From NCBI GenBank assembly GCA_030407315.1, contig JALQPE010000932.1, positions 1-64,000 of the forward strand: 64,000 bases of DNA, read 5' to 3'. Within the stretch, counting starts at the first letter, position 1. Each line of letters begins with the position of its first letter. Positions 28,652 through 37,594 of this stretch are shown here, one piece after another. The position numbers were made by a program, and so were the translations under genes. The DNA comes from Asparagopsis taxiformis (Eukaryota > Rhodophyta > Florideophyceae > Bonnemaisoniales > Bonnemaisoniaceae). A model generated the notes under the pieces. The model was not told where the DNA came from. It saw only the letters and a list, made by a program, of their open reading frames with translations, and ran no database searches.

Positions 28652-31468
28652 TCACCACACTTGTGGTAGCAACGCTGACGCCTCAACTTCCTTAATAATC
28701 AAGAAGGATTCTGCTAGAGGCGCGTGTTGCTCTCTCATAACTGCCGTATCCGATTCCAATGGACCCATAAGCCACGTTAGATGCCGAGGATGCTTACGAG
28801 CTAGTTCTCGAATCATCCCGAGGCACCTCCAATACCATATTGGCCCCCTCCCAAACCCAGGCAGCCCTCGTCCCGGCTCCAATGTTGAACAGATTTGTTC
28901 CATATCATCAGCATTCTTCTCTATCAACCATGCACAATGTCCAAATAAACGTCTAAACGCCAATAGGAGCAACTCGGAGATTTCTCGCTTCGCACTCTCT
29001 GTCCCGGACTTCGCTCTTTCAAGACGAACCTCTGCAGTTTCAATTTCTCCTTCATTAGCAGCCGCTGCCGCCTGCGATGCAGCAGTCAGTTCAAACCGAG
29101 CGCCTTCTTCGCGCGCGCAAGCTCTAGACATTACCAGCCGGATAACTTCCCAATTACTAGACTGCGAAAGACTATCAGCTAGCTCTTCTGGTGTCATAGC
29201 TATTATATTCGTTCCCTCGATTCGGTCAGATGAAAGTGCATAGTCAATAATTGCAAGCCCATCAATTACACGATGAGTAGATAGCTTGTCAAGTACATAC
29301 ATTCTTCGAATGTGCACGTCACTCCAGAAGCTGTTAACCTCTAATGTTACAAGACCCCTAGCAGCAACCCCTCCTGCTAATGACATTTCAAGCAGCAAAG
29401 CCAAATATCGTTCGGCAACAGTATCGAAGTGGGACAGTGTTTTGCAACCAGCCAAGAGAATTGATCTGATCAAAGCAGAAAGTCGTGACAAGTTTGCCTG
29501 TTCACAAGCTTTCTTCATCTCTTCAGCATCCTCAATGTCGGTAGGATCTGGAATCAATGTAGCTAACTTTTTCTTGACAACATCAGCTTCCTGTTTTCCC
29601 TTCCCTGTCACAACGGACATGAGCTCATCATTGATGGCAGAGTCGAACCTTGCTTGATTTCCACTTCCTGGCTGTGGCGGTAGAAAGTATTTCATTTCTG
29701 TAGGTATCACTTTTAGGATTCTGTCATAGTAAGACAGACGAACACAATGAGCAAGAATATCCTTGCAGAAGAGAGCCCGGAAAGGGAACTTATCCACCAT
29801 GTCTTGATCTGCGTACAATGCCCAGTCCGACCAGTTCCATTTGTACCCAAAATTGCTCAAGTGGAAGGAGAACCAATTCGTCAGTCTATCAAATGATTCA
29901 GGGTCGAACTGGTTTGAATTCTGAAACATGGTTTCCACCGCAATGAGCAGCTTTGTGGGGAGGCGAGAATCCTTGACGCGGCATAAGTCCACGAAAAGCG
30001 TTCCGTAGTAAACAGGGGCGAAACTAGGAAGTGGCATCGCACACATTTGCGAAAACAACCCTTCAACAATCTCATCATTGACATTGTTCAGCAATGGCAT
30101 TGTCAAAAGTCGCTCAGCAGCCATACCATGGTTGGTCGAAAAGTTGTCAACAATATCCGCTACGTACAATCTCAAGACGTAGTCCTCGATCGTAGTTCTC
30201 TCGATCTGCTTCCCAGACCCGTCGGTGTTTCCTTCAGAATGTGAAGCTTCTCCACCTGGTGTGTCCTGGTGCGGTTCAGACTCTTCTGCAGGATTCAGTT
30301 CGTCAGTTCTGCCTCGATTGTCTTTGTTGTCCAGGCCATTCGATGCTTCGGAGGGGTTTGTAAAGGCATCAGACATGTTGGCGTCCTTTACTACATCGGT
30401 TTCATTCTTCACGGCTGCATCAGCATCCATTGGCTCACCTTTCTCCGTCCCAGTTGGAGTTTCAGACATCTGTACATCTGAATTATCAGCCGGTGTAGTC
30501 GATTGGTTTATGCGATCCGCAGAATCTGAGTCATTCCTAAAAGATTCTTCAGCCCTGGATCTGCCCGGGGGGTTTACCAGAAAGAGACGAAACCGTGGGG
30601 CTGAGTACCTTGTCAACTTGGAATGGCTTGGAATGACTAGTTTTTGTAGAACAACTTCATGTCCTCCTCCAAGTTGAATTTCAAACTCCTTATACGGTGA
30701 TGGGAGGAAAGCTTCTGAACAAGTCCAATTTCGATCCTTGAACTTGACAACAGCAGCAATCAACTCAGAGAAACATTCAATACATCGATCCTCAGTCGCG
30801 CTTGCAACACAACGCCATCTGCGTGGCTGCCATGCCTCCGCAACTGAGGAAATGCGTTCGTTGATCTTCTCCAGATCGTTTGGCGAACGCTCTGCAAGCA
30901 ACGGACCAATCCATGGGAGACATGAAAGAGCGATATCAGCGAGAAATTCTCCGCGACAATGAACCCCATAGGGAGAGCGGTTGGCGGAAGTGAGTTCAAT
31001 GAGTGCAGTGTCCAACAGAATAATAACATACTCTGCAACTGAAGCTGGTGACACCATGGAGCTGCTGGCCAAACATACGAGGAAACGAAGGGCACGTCTA
31101 GCTTCACTAGAACGACCATCACGGATGGCAGCAGCAAGATCCTTTCCCACAGCATCAGACAATTTGTTGGCCATATCGAGAGCATATGGTTCATTCCCGA
31201 CCGTAAGCAAGCCAGCAAGAGTGGCATATAACGGAGCTTTGTACGAGAGTGAAAGACCACATAGTTTAAGCCCAACACCCACTGATTCAAATATATGTTG
31301 TGCTCCTGTCTTCAATTTGGCACTAAGAGCTTGGTGAAGCTGTTCAAGCTGAAACTTGACGACATCTGCACGCATTGTTCGATCTGTAAGACGAGCTAGT
31401 GTATCCAGTATAGACGCGCGCTCGTCAGCTTCATCTTGAGAACGTGTTTCTGCAGCAGCGGCGCTCAT
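28652..31468 (-). CDS. NCBP1: Nuclear cap-binding complex 80-kDa subunit
   Basis: 938 residues from ATG 31468. CBP80 binds CBP20 and with it the m7G cap, coupling transcription to splicing, 3' processing and export. The N-terminal MIF4G domain (about 10-250) contains LKLCGLSLSYKAPLYATLAGLL and ARRALRFLVCLASSSMVSPASV. A poorly conserved acidic and Ser-rich insert follows (about 290-420). Then come two more helical-repeat domains (MIF4G-like 2 and 3), including FSFHLSNFGYKWNWSDWALYADQD, a strong CBP80 signature, and LLALRRLFGHC-type helices near the end. The length suits the family (about 790-850) plus the insert. Confidence 0.93.
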   Translation of the reverse strand: MSAAAAETRSQDEADERASILDTLARLTDRTMRADVVKFQLEQLHQALSAKLKTGAQHIFESVGVGLKLCGLSLSYKAPLYATLAGLLTVGNEPYALDMANKLSDAVGKDLAAAIRDGRSSEARRALRFLVCLASSSMVSPASVAEYVIILLDTALIELTSANRSPYGVHCRGEFLADIALSCLPWIGPLLAERSPNDLEKINERISSVAEAWQPRRWRCVASATEDRCIECFSELIAAVVKFKDRNWTCSEAFLPSPYKEFEIQLGGGHEVVLQKLVIPSHSKLTRYSAPRFRLFLVNPPGRSRAEESFRNDSDSADRINQSTTPADNSDVQMSETPTGTEKGEPMDADAAVKNETDVVKDANMSDAFTNPSEASNGLDNKDNRGRTDELNPAEESEPHQDTPGGEASHSEGNTDGSGKQIERTTIEDYVLRLYVADIVDNFSTNHGMAAERLLTMPLLNNVNDEIVEGLFSQMCAMPLPSFAPVYYGTLFVDLCRVKDSRLPTKLLIAVETMFQNSNQFDPESFDRLTNWFSFHLSNFGYKWNWSDWALYADQDMVDKFPFRALFCKDILAHCVRLSYYDRILKVIPTEMKYFLPPQPGSGNQARFDSAINDELMSVVTGKGKQEADVVKKKLATLIPDPTDIEDAEEMKKACEQANLSRLSALIRSILLAGCKTLSHFDTVAERYLALLLEMSLAGGVAARGLVTLEVNSFWSDVHIRRMYVLDKLSTHRVIDGLAIIDYALSSDRIEGTNIIAMTPEELADSLSQSSNWEVIRLVMSRACAREEGARFELTAASQAAAAANEGEIETAEVRLERAKSGTESAKREISELLLLAFRRLFGHCAWLIEKNADDMEQICSTLEPGRGLPGFGRGPIWYWRCLGMIRELARKHPRHLTWLMGPLESDTAVMREQHAPLAESFLIIKEVEASALLPQVW

Positions 31469-31851
31469 GATGATACAAACAGGAGTGACTGGGAAAAAAG
31501 CGAGATGGATGGAACTGCTAGGTTCACAGAGTAGTTTGCATCGTCAAACGCAAGAGAATTAGAGCCACAAACAGACAGCTTGAAATGCAATGTGTAGTGT
31601 GCGGCGTGTTCAATTCGCTGGTGCGGCGGTCACTCAGCCTGGGAGACCAAGTCGGGCGTGCTCACTCTAAACGTCTTTACACAGCGAAGTGGTTGCGCTC
31701 AAGTATCGCTGACTTTGAGCACATTCGTCCGTTGATCTTTAAAAATCGACTCTTCCGCCGCCATACCAGCCTATGAAGAATTATGAATTTTTTATTTCTC
31801 ATCCTTTCATTGTGCCCAAGTCTGAACAACTGCAATTTCTAGCCAGTGACG
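31469..31851. promoter_or_regulatory. Divergent intergenic region, CBP80 / METTL6-like
   Basis: 383 bp between head-to-head starts with no supported gene. The right end is AT-rich (near 31775-31800). No specific element is called. Confidence 0.35.
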
Positions 31852-32649
31852 ATGAACCCCGATGAATATCGAACAGTTTGCACTGGCATGCCCAAGTTCT
31901 GGGCTGACAAATATGCTCGCGAGTCGTCGAAGATCTGGGACAAGTTTTATAAGCGAAACAAAACAAACTTTTATCGCGATAGACATTGGACGACCAGTGA
32001 ACAAACGGATGGTTTTCCATGTTTAGCACAAGTCGCGGCGTCTGGAAACGTTGTTCTAGTCGAGGCTGGATGTGGTGTTGCCAATTGCGCATTCCCGCTT
32101 CTTGAGGTTAATCCATCGTTGTTGATATATGCATTTGATTTTGCACCTTCAGCGGTTGCTCTCGTGCGACAAGCAGAAGAGTATAAGCAAGAAAGGTGTC
32201 ATGCATTCGTATGGGACTTTTGTAAAGAACCAATCACATCGATTGCATCGGAGGAGCGGGCTGCATTGCAGCCGGGCGTAGCCGACTTTTGCACGCTAAT
32301 CTTTGTGCTCAGTGCAGTGTCACCAGACAAACAGGTGCAGGGAGTGAAACATTTGCATGCTTTGCTCAAGCCAAAGGGACGGCTGTTGTTCAGAGACTAT
32401 GCCACCGGTGACATGGCACAACAGCGGTTCGCTGCAAACAGAAAAATTGATGACAACTACTTTGTTCGGCAGGACAGCACACTGTCGTATTTCTTTGATG
32501 AAGATCGACTAAACTATGTGATGACGAGTGCTGGCTTCGAATTGGTTTCAGTGCGGCGAATCCGGAGGGTGATCAAGAACAGGAAGGAGAAGATAGAAAT
32601 GCATCGAGTTTTCCTGCAGGCCGAGTACCAGAAAGGAGATGTATCGTAA
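31852..32649 (+). CDS. METTL6-like tRNA 3-methylcytidine methyltransferase
   Basis: 265 residues from ATG 31852 (a GTG two codons earlier is not used). The METTL2/6/8 family methylates C32 of tRNA anticodon loops, METTL6 acting on tRNA-Ser together with seryl-tRNA synthetase. Diagnostic N-terminal motif KIWDKFYKRNKTNFYRDRHW; SAM-binding motif I VLVEAGCGVANCAFPLL; AFDFAPSAVALV (motif II); DFCTLIFVLSAVSPDKQ (motif IV); and the C-terminal DNYFVRQDSTLSYFFDEDRL with RVFLQAEYQK. Motif I reads EAGCGVAN where relatives have EVGCGVGN, a minor change. Full family length. Confidence 0.92.
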   Translation: MNPDEYRTVCTGMPKFWADKYARESSKIWDKFYKRNKTNFYRDRHWTTSEQTDGFPCLAQVAASGNVVLVEAGCGVANCAFPLLEVNPSLLIYAFDFAPSAVALVRQAEEYKQERCHAFVWDFCKEPITSIASEERAALQPGVADFCTLIFVLSAVSPDKQVQGVKHLHALLKPKGRLLFRDYATGDMAQQRFAANRKIDDNYFVRQDSTLSYFFDEDRLNYVMTSAGFELVSVRRIRRVIKNRKEKIEMHRVFLQAEYQKGDVS

Positions 32650-32957
32650 GGAGTGTCGTTTTCTCAATTGTTGAGTGATAGGCATGGCGTGCAACTCAGC
32701 AGTGTGCTCTTAAATTAATTATGCAGTCATGTGCCGTTCACAGATATGTATGTCGAGTAAACCAGTTCACGACTCGATATAGTAAACGCTTCTGCTGTTA
32801 GATCTGTGCTATCACCTCTTTCGAGATCTACTTACTACAAGTAAGAAATTAACCAAACTCGCAAAAGACGCCTTGTACCTCACACTTCCCTCCTCATAAT
32901 CAAATTCCTGTGCGCGCACTACCCATCGATTTAGCTCTGACAAGCAACCCGCAAAAC
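32650..32957. other. Convergent intergenic spacer
   Basis: 308 bp between the methyltransferase stop and the kinase stop. No gene or RNA recognised; presumed opposed 3' untranslated regions. Confidence 0.35.
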
Positions 32958-34757
32958 CTAACTTACGCGACCGTGAGACAAACAAGTCACATAAAGTGCA
33001 TCATTCCAATCCTCCCGGATCTTATGCAATGGGCCGTGCGATGTCCTCGTGCATCTTTGCTCCTCACCATAACTTTGCCCTCTAGACAGCACAAACGCGC
33101 ATTGCTCCTGAGTGCACGCAACAGCTGTGATCATGTAGTTCTCGTCCCATCGGGCGTGAATAGAATGCGACGGATACTGGAAATCCAACTCAACACACTG
33201 ATCCTTGAATGGCGCACCACGAGACATCACAACACACCACTGCATCTGGAAACGACCTTGTGTAGCGATCGCAGTGATGTAATAGTCAGCATTCCACTTG
33301 TCTGCAATCCACTTTGACGGAAACGTCGAAGAAACAATGTAAGACTGTTGTTTGTACTTTTTGCCTCGATGCATCATGGAACAAACCACTCCCCAGCAAT
33401 TGTCATTGCCAGCAACAGAAGTGATGAAGTACGACTCCTCCCATTTTGCTCGCACCCAATCACGAGGGAAGTCAGAGTCGTGACAATAATGTAGAGCCTG
33501 TTCGGTATACGTCGAGTTGCGAGCATTCAATACAGCCGTCCACATGCTACCCGCAAAATTCAAACTAGTGATCCTCATACCCTGGCTCCACTTTCTCTCC
33601 ACCTCCTTGACTAGGTTAGAATACGATGTATGCGACGTATAACATTGTGTCTGTGGAGAAGAGCCAGCACGAGCACTTGTAGAAACAATGATCCACTGAT
33701 GGGTCTTGATGCGCTTCGGAACGACGACCTTGTGTCTTTTGAGCGGGAGATCATCGTCGTCCGCATCGCGCTGCTTCCTTTTGGAGCCAACAGTTGGGGC
33801 AGGACCATCTCCACTGCCCGATCCCTTTTCCTTTTCCTGCAAAGCCAGCAGCTTTTTCACTTCCCTGATGCCCTTGTTGCCATCGGAACAGAGCAACAAC
33901 AAATAGTCATAGTCTGGTGCTTCCTCAAATTTCATTTGCCGAACGTATGCAAGAAAGTACTGGAGTACTTCTGGGGCACCTCTACACATGGCATCAATTG
34001 GGAGACGACCCTTGGTTTCGCAGACCTGCATATTCTTATCCTCGCCCGAGTATCCTTGCCATGGGAGGGAACCATGATACAAGTAAAGGAGCATGTACCC
34101 TAAAGATTCTAGATCATCCCTACGAGAGAGCCAACGGCCGAGATGTGCATTGACGGAAGCATAACGCACGGTACCTGAAAAATGATCGACGCGCTGACCG
34201 TACGCGATGTGTCCGGAGGGTTTGGAGGGATCGCGCCAGCGGGATGCGAGGCCGAGATCTACCATGTAGAGGCCGCGGGTGGGATCGATAGAGGAGTCGT
34301 CTGAATAAGCGCAGAGAAAGTTTTCAGGCTTGACGTCGCCGTGAACGTAGCCTTTGGAATGGAGCTTGCGCAAGAGTTGAACGCACTTGTGTCCGATGAC
34401 GGCAACGGTATCCCATGGGAGTCCGCGTGGGGGTCGACTTTCCAACAGACGTTGGAGGGTGGGACCGAGAAGATCCATGACCATGACATAGTAGCGACCA
34501 TGATGACCGGTGTAATGGACCTTTGGAGCGCCGTCGCCGTCCATGTATCGCATAACTTCCCATTCGCGACGTGCAATGGAGCCGGAACGATGTTCGAGCT
34601 TGACCGCTACACGCTCGTTGGTTTGGTAGTGCTCTCCCATGTAGACATCGCCAAAGTGGCCGGAGCCGAGATGACCGGTTTTGATGATGTTGTAGCGGCG
34701 ATTGCCGTCGCCGACCTGGGATGGGACTGGGTCTTTGCGCGACTCGTCGTCGGTCAT
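32958..34757 (-). CDS. MUT9-like casein kinase 1 family protein kinase (MLK/PPK type)
   Basis: 599 residues from ATG 34757. Residues 20-300 are a CK1-family Ser/Thr kinase: GHLGSGHFGDVYMGE (glycine loop), VAVKLEHR (Lys), YVHGDVKPENFL (catalytic Asp), YMVDLGLA (DLG in place of DFG, usual in CK1), and HFSGTVRYASVNAH. A short basic/acidic linker (about 315-355, KRKQRDADDDDLPLKRHK) may carry a nuclear signal. Residues 360-599 form the C-terminal domain found only in plant and green-algal MUT9-like kinases: repeats of the type W...YFITSVA, FPSKWIADKWNADYYITAIA, VELDFQYPSHSIHARWDENYMITAVA. MUT9/MLK proteins phosphorylate histone H3 and light-signalling factors. Presence in this lineage shows the two-domain design is old. 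Confidence 0.92.
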   Translation of the reverse strand: MTDDESRKDPVPSQVGDGNRRYNIIKTGHLGSGHFGDVYMGEHYQTNERVAVKLEHRSGSIARREWEVMRYMDGDGAPKVHYTGHHGRYYVMVMDLLGPTLQRLLESRPPRGLPWDTVAVIGHKCVQLLRKLHSKGYVHGDVKPENFLCAYSDDSSIDPTRGLYMVDLGLASRWRDPSKPSGHIAYGQRVDHFSGTVRYASVNAHLGRWLSRRDDLESLGYMLLYLYHGSLPWQGYSGEDKNMQVCETKGRLPIDAMCRGAPEVLQYFLAYVRQMKFEEAPDYDYLLLLCSDGNKGIREVKKLLALQEKEKGSGSGDGPAPTVGSKRKQRDADDDDLPLKRHKVVVPKRIKTHQWIIVSTSARAGSSPQTQCYTSHTSYSNLVKEVERKWSQGMRITSLNFAGSMWTAVLNARNSTYTEQALHYCHDSDFPRDWVRAKWEESYFITSVAGNDNCWGVVCSMMHRGKKYKQQSYIVSSTFPSKWIADKWNADYYITAIATQGRFQMQWCVVMSRGAPFKDQCVELDFQYPSHSIHARWDENYMITAVACTQEQCAFVLSRGQSYGEEQRCTRTSHGPLHKIREDWNDALYVTCLSHGRVS

Positions 34758-34982
34758 GGCTGCTGGTATGGAGGGAGAGGGGTGAGGGGCGGTTGCGGTG
34801 GCGGTGAGGATGAGGGTGATGGGACGGTTGCGAGAGGGGAAATGTTTGCAAGTGAGTTTAGCGCAGTTGTTGAGTTTTGTTTGGATTGGATATTTGTGGG
34901 TACAGAGAGTTTAGTGTGTGTTGGATTGTGCTGCTCGAGGGCGTCGGATAAAATGGAGGTGAGGAGAGAGTTGACTGGCTGA

Positions 34983-35004
34983 GTGTGTGTGTGTGTGTGT
35001 GTGT
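34983..35004. repeat. (GT)n microsatellite
   Basis: Uninterrupted alternating GT of about 11 units, about 230 bp upstream of the MUT9-like kinase start. Length polymorphism is likely; no function is implied. Confidence 0.9.
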
Positions 35005-35166
35005 ATGGTGACTAGACGTAGCGAACAAGTAGATAGTATGCTATTATTGAGTCGTGGCGGAGCGCAAGTGAGTGCTGATCATGGCAGAGGTGGCGTGGGG
35101 TAGCGTTTGGTAGGGCACGGTAGGCAGGGTAGAATCGAATGGGGCTCGATTGGACTGGGCTGTCTG

Positions 35167-35256
35167 TACTGGACTGGACTGGACTGGACTGGGCTGGCCT
35201 GGGCTGGGCTGGCCTGGGCTGGCCTGGGCTGGCCTGGGCTGGGCTGGCCTGGGCAG
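35167..35256. repeat. Pentamer minisatellite, GGACT then GGGCT/GGCCT units
   Basis: An array of 5-bp units: first about four GGACT copies, then about a dozen GGGCT and GGCCT units in a quasi-alternating 10/15-bp pattern. Strongly strand-asymmetric and GC-rich. Confidence 0.9.
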
Positions 35257-35297
35257 AGCTGGGCACGTCTGGACTGCACTGCTCCGCGGTTGCGATT

Positions 35298-35360
35298 GCG
35301 GCTGCTGCTGCTGCTGTTGCTGCTGCGGCTGCGGTAGCGGCAACGGCTGCCAGCTGCTGC
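35298..35360. repeat. CTG/GCTGCG trinucleotide repeat
   Basis: A run of CTG units near 35301-35326 with interruptions, continuing as degenerate GCTGCG/GCGGTA units to about 35360. It directly follows the pentamer array. Confidence 0.85.
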
Positions 35361-35827
35361 TTGAAGAGACGCGCGTATGATTCAAGAGAAAAATAATTTG
35401 AATGAGGGACCCGATCGGTCCGTATGTAATGCATTGACGTTGGAATGTGTCGACCATCGCGCAATTGCACTTGGCAGCACCCTCTCGTGTCGTGTGCTTG
35501 CCGGGTGACTTTTTGATGATATTTGTGTAGGTTCATAGATTGCGTTGCGTGCTGCCCTGTTTGCACGATTGTCGAGTTGGCGTCGCCGCTACTCGACTCC
35601 ATCAGCACAAATTACACACCACAGTACAGTAGTGCAGTCATACAAACAAATTTTTTGTCAACATCGTGACAATACTGTACGGCTTACACGCAATCAACGG
35701 TCACTTGAAATTTTTTTCAAATCCCATTGCCTCCACTTGTGCAGCCCGTGGCCCGCTTTCGTTTCCAAATTTCTCATCGATACTGACTAACATCCCACCA
35801 TTTTTCCCGCCAATCATCCTCCCGATT

Positions 35828-37252
35828 ATGTCCTCGACCATTCCAAACCGCCTGCATTCCAAATTCAACACATTGCGTCAAACCGTTTTCGTGCAATTTC
35901 ATTCGCTCATCATACTCGCCCTCTGCAATTTCATTGGTTTCCACTCTTCTTGTTATACCGCTCAACAGAACAAACTTCCACCCACACTTGCGTCCCTCCC
36001 AACTATCATGTTGACATCACGCTGCGTCGCCCTCGTCCTCCCCTTTCAATTACTCCTCATCCTACACATCCTCCACAACAACAACTCTTATTCTCCAACA
36101 CCCACCATCCACCCTTTCGACGACCAAGACCTCTATCACCACAACATTCTCAATCCATACACTATACGCAGAACCGCTTCCCAATCCTTCTGGAATTCCT
36201 CCGCAGAAATGCCTATCGCCTTCAACTTTTTCTTTCGCGACTACCTTACTTTTCACACTAACAATAGAAACACAGCAAAGCGTCTCGTCTTTCGTCCACA
36301 TGGTTCCGGACTAGGTGATAGATTCAACTGTCTCGTGTACGTATATTGGGCAGCTGTACTTTCCCAACGCATCTTCTTGGTCGAATGGGACCATCCATTA
36401 CCTCTCAAACACTTTCTAGTACAAGCACAACCAAACACTTCATTATTCTTTCATAAACAAAACGAAAACCTCACAAACATTCAACTGCTCGGCAGCACCA
36501 AGTCCGAACATGATCGCTATCAATCCGTCCTTCTATCCGATATACATACCGTTATAATACATTCCAACAAGATCCCCCCGCACATGCCCGTCCATTTCTT
36601 ATCTCGCAATACGCCCAAACAACTTTCACCCGAGCTGGTGCGCCGACTGCAAGCTGACGAAAACTTTAAACGCGCAATACTGCATCACGTGTTCACGTGG
36701 AACAATGCGCTAGTCGAGCAACATCACGCGCATGCGCTCGTCCAACAGCTGTTGCCACTCAACGGCCGCTACATCGCTGTGCATGCCCGACTCGGTTTCG
36801 GCGTGAATGAAACGTCGTCCCGCTTTGAGCAAGTTGGTAACAACATGAAAGTCGTTGCAAATTGTCTCGCATCGCGTGCCATTCATCTGTCTTACATGTG
36901 TGCCAATCCAGCACTGCCAATTTTTCTGGCCACCGATACGCCGCAATTTCGTCAAATTTTCAAAACAACAGTGCAGCAAGCTAGCCGCGGAAGAGTGCAC
37001 GTGCTCACCGCCCAATGGAACGTCATCCACTCCGCTGTGCTCCCAAAGCACAGTCGTGAGCGCATCGGCTTTAATGAACAAGATGCCGTTGCCGCCATCA
37101 AGGCCAGCTATTTAGACTTGTTCTTTTTGGGGCATTCACAGCATATTGTATCGCTGTATAGCTCCTTTCCACGATTGGCCTTTGCGCTTGGCGATGCCAA
37201 TTCTCTCACTGAATTGCGAAACATGATATGTCTGGATGTTGAGCAATGGTGA
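35828..37252 (+). CDS. Type II membrane glycosyltransferase, fucosyltransferase-like (GT37/O-FucT superfamily)
   Basis: 474 residues from ATG 35828. A second in-frame ATG at 36008 gives 414 residues with a textbook N-terminal signal anchor (MLTSRCVALVLPFQLLLILHI), so it may be the true start; the frame upstream of 35828 begins with GTG. The lumenal domain has RLVFRPHGSGLGDRFNCLVYVYWAAVLSQRIFLVEW, resembling the G.GLGDR nucleotide-sugar loop of fucosyltransferases, and RYIAVHARLGFGVNE, resembling their HxRxGD motif with Leu-Gly in place. IFLATDTPQFRQIFK fits the 'ATD' strand, and NALVEQ/LFFLGHSQHIVSLYSSF the C-terminal acceptor end. The family is likely but the exact donor and acceptor are not proven. 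A GDP-fucose-type transporter lies 7 kb away. Confidence 0.7.
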   Translation: MSSTIPNRLHSKFNTLRQTVFVQFHSLIILALCNFIGFHSSCYTAQQNKLPPTLASLPTIMLTSRCVALVLPFQLLLILHILHNNNSYSPTPTIHPFDDQDLYHHNILNPYTIRRTASQSFWNSSAEMPIAFNFFFRDYLTFHTNNRNTAKRLVFRPHGSGLGDRFNCLVYVYWAAVLSQRIFLVEWDHPLPLKHFLVQAQPNTSLFFHKQNENLTNIQLLGSTKSEHDRYQSVLLSDIHTVIIHSNKIPPHMPVHFLSRNTPKQLSPELVRRLQADENFKRAILHHVFTWNNALVEQHHAHALVQQLLPLNGRYIAVHARLGFGVNETSSRFEQVGNNMKVVANCLASRAIHLSYMCANPALPIFLATDTPQFRQIFKTTVQQASRGRVHVLTAQWNVIHSAVLPKHSRERIGFNEQDAVAAIKASYLDLFFLGHSQHIVSLYSSFPRLAFALGDANSLTELRNMICLDVEQW

Positions 37253-37594
37253 TTCCACTACCGTTGCCATTGTACACACGTAGCTTTTTATTCACTCAAT
37301 CATACATAACTCGCTGCTCAACAGAGCACAGCACAGGAATGTTCTTTCGACATACGTAACATATTATCGTTTACACCCCTGTTATGTCGTGGTTACACGC
37401 AATAGTCAGACAGCAGCAAGCAAATAAGGTGTGCAGCTGTAAAACGATTTCAATCGTTAATTGCTTTTCCTCCCCTTCAATTCCTTCTTCAAATTGCAAT
37501 CTTCAAATTTTACCATTCGAATCAATCGATCACCCGCCATGAAGATCAAAACTTGTCATCATCATCATCCGCCCCCATTTCTTTAAAACACGTC
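37253..37594. other. Intergenic and 5' leader of APC6
   Basis: 342 bp between two plus-strand genes. The last 56 bp contain an upstream ATG frame, listed separately. No other feature is supported. Confidence 0.4.
37539..37586 (+). promoter_or_regulatory. Short upstream ORF ahead of APC6
   Basis: An ATG at 37539 opens a 15-residue frame (MKIKTCHHHHPPPFL) ending with TAA at 37584-37586, 8 bp before the main ATG at 37595 and in a different frame. If the leader starts upstream of 37539, scanning ribosomes would meet this first, which could lower APC6 translation. The alternative is that transcription starts downstream of it. Confidence 0.4.

Larger units (their letters stand above)
34758..35827. 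other. Repeat-rich divergent intergenic region (MLK / glycosyltransferase)
   Basis: The 1.07 kb gap between head-to-head genes holds three simple repeats (listed separately). Long frames across it on both strands translate to low-complexity peptides such as GLDWTGL or SPAQASP and are not genes. Confidence 0.6.

Noticed and set aside
35044..35457. Several long open frames over the repeat array (for example SPAQASP- and GLDWTGL-rich peptides)
   Set aside because: They arise because 5-bp and 3-bp repeats lack stops in several frames at once; frames on both strands are equally open and have no domain content.
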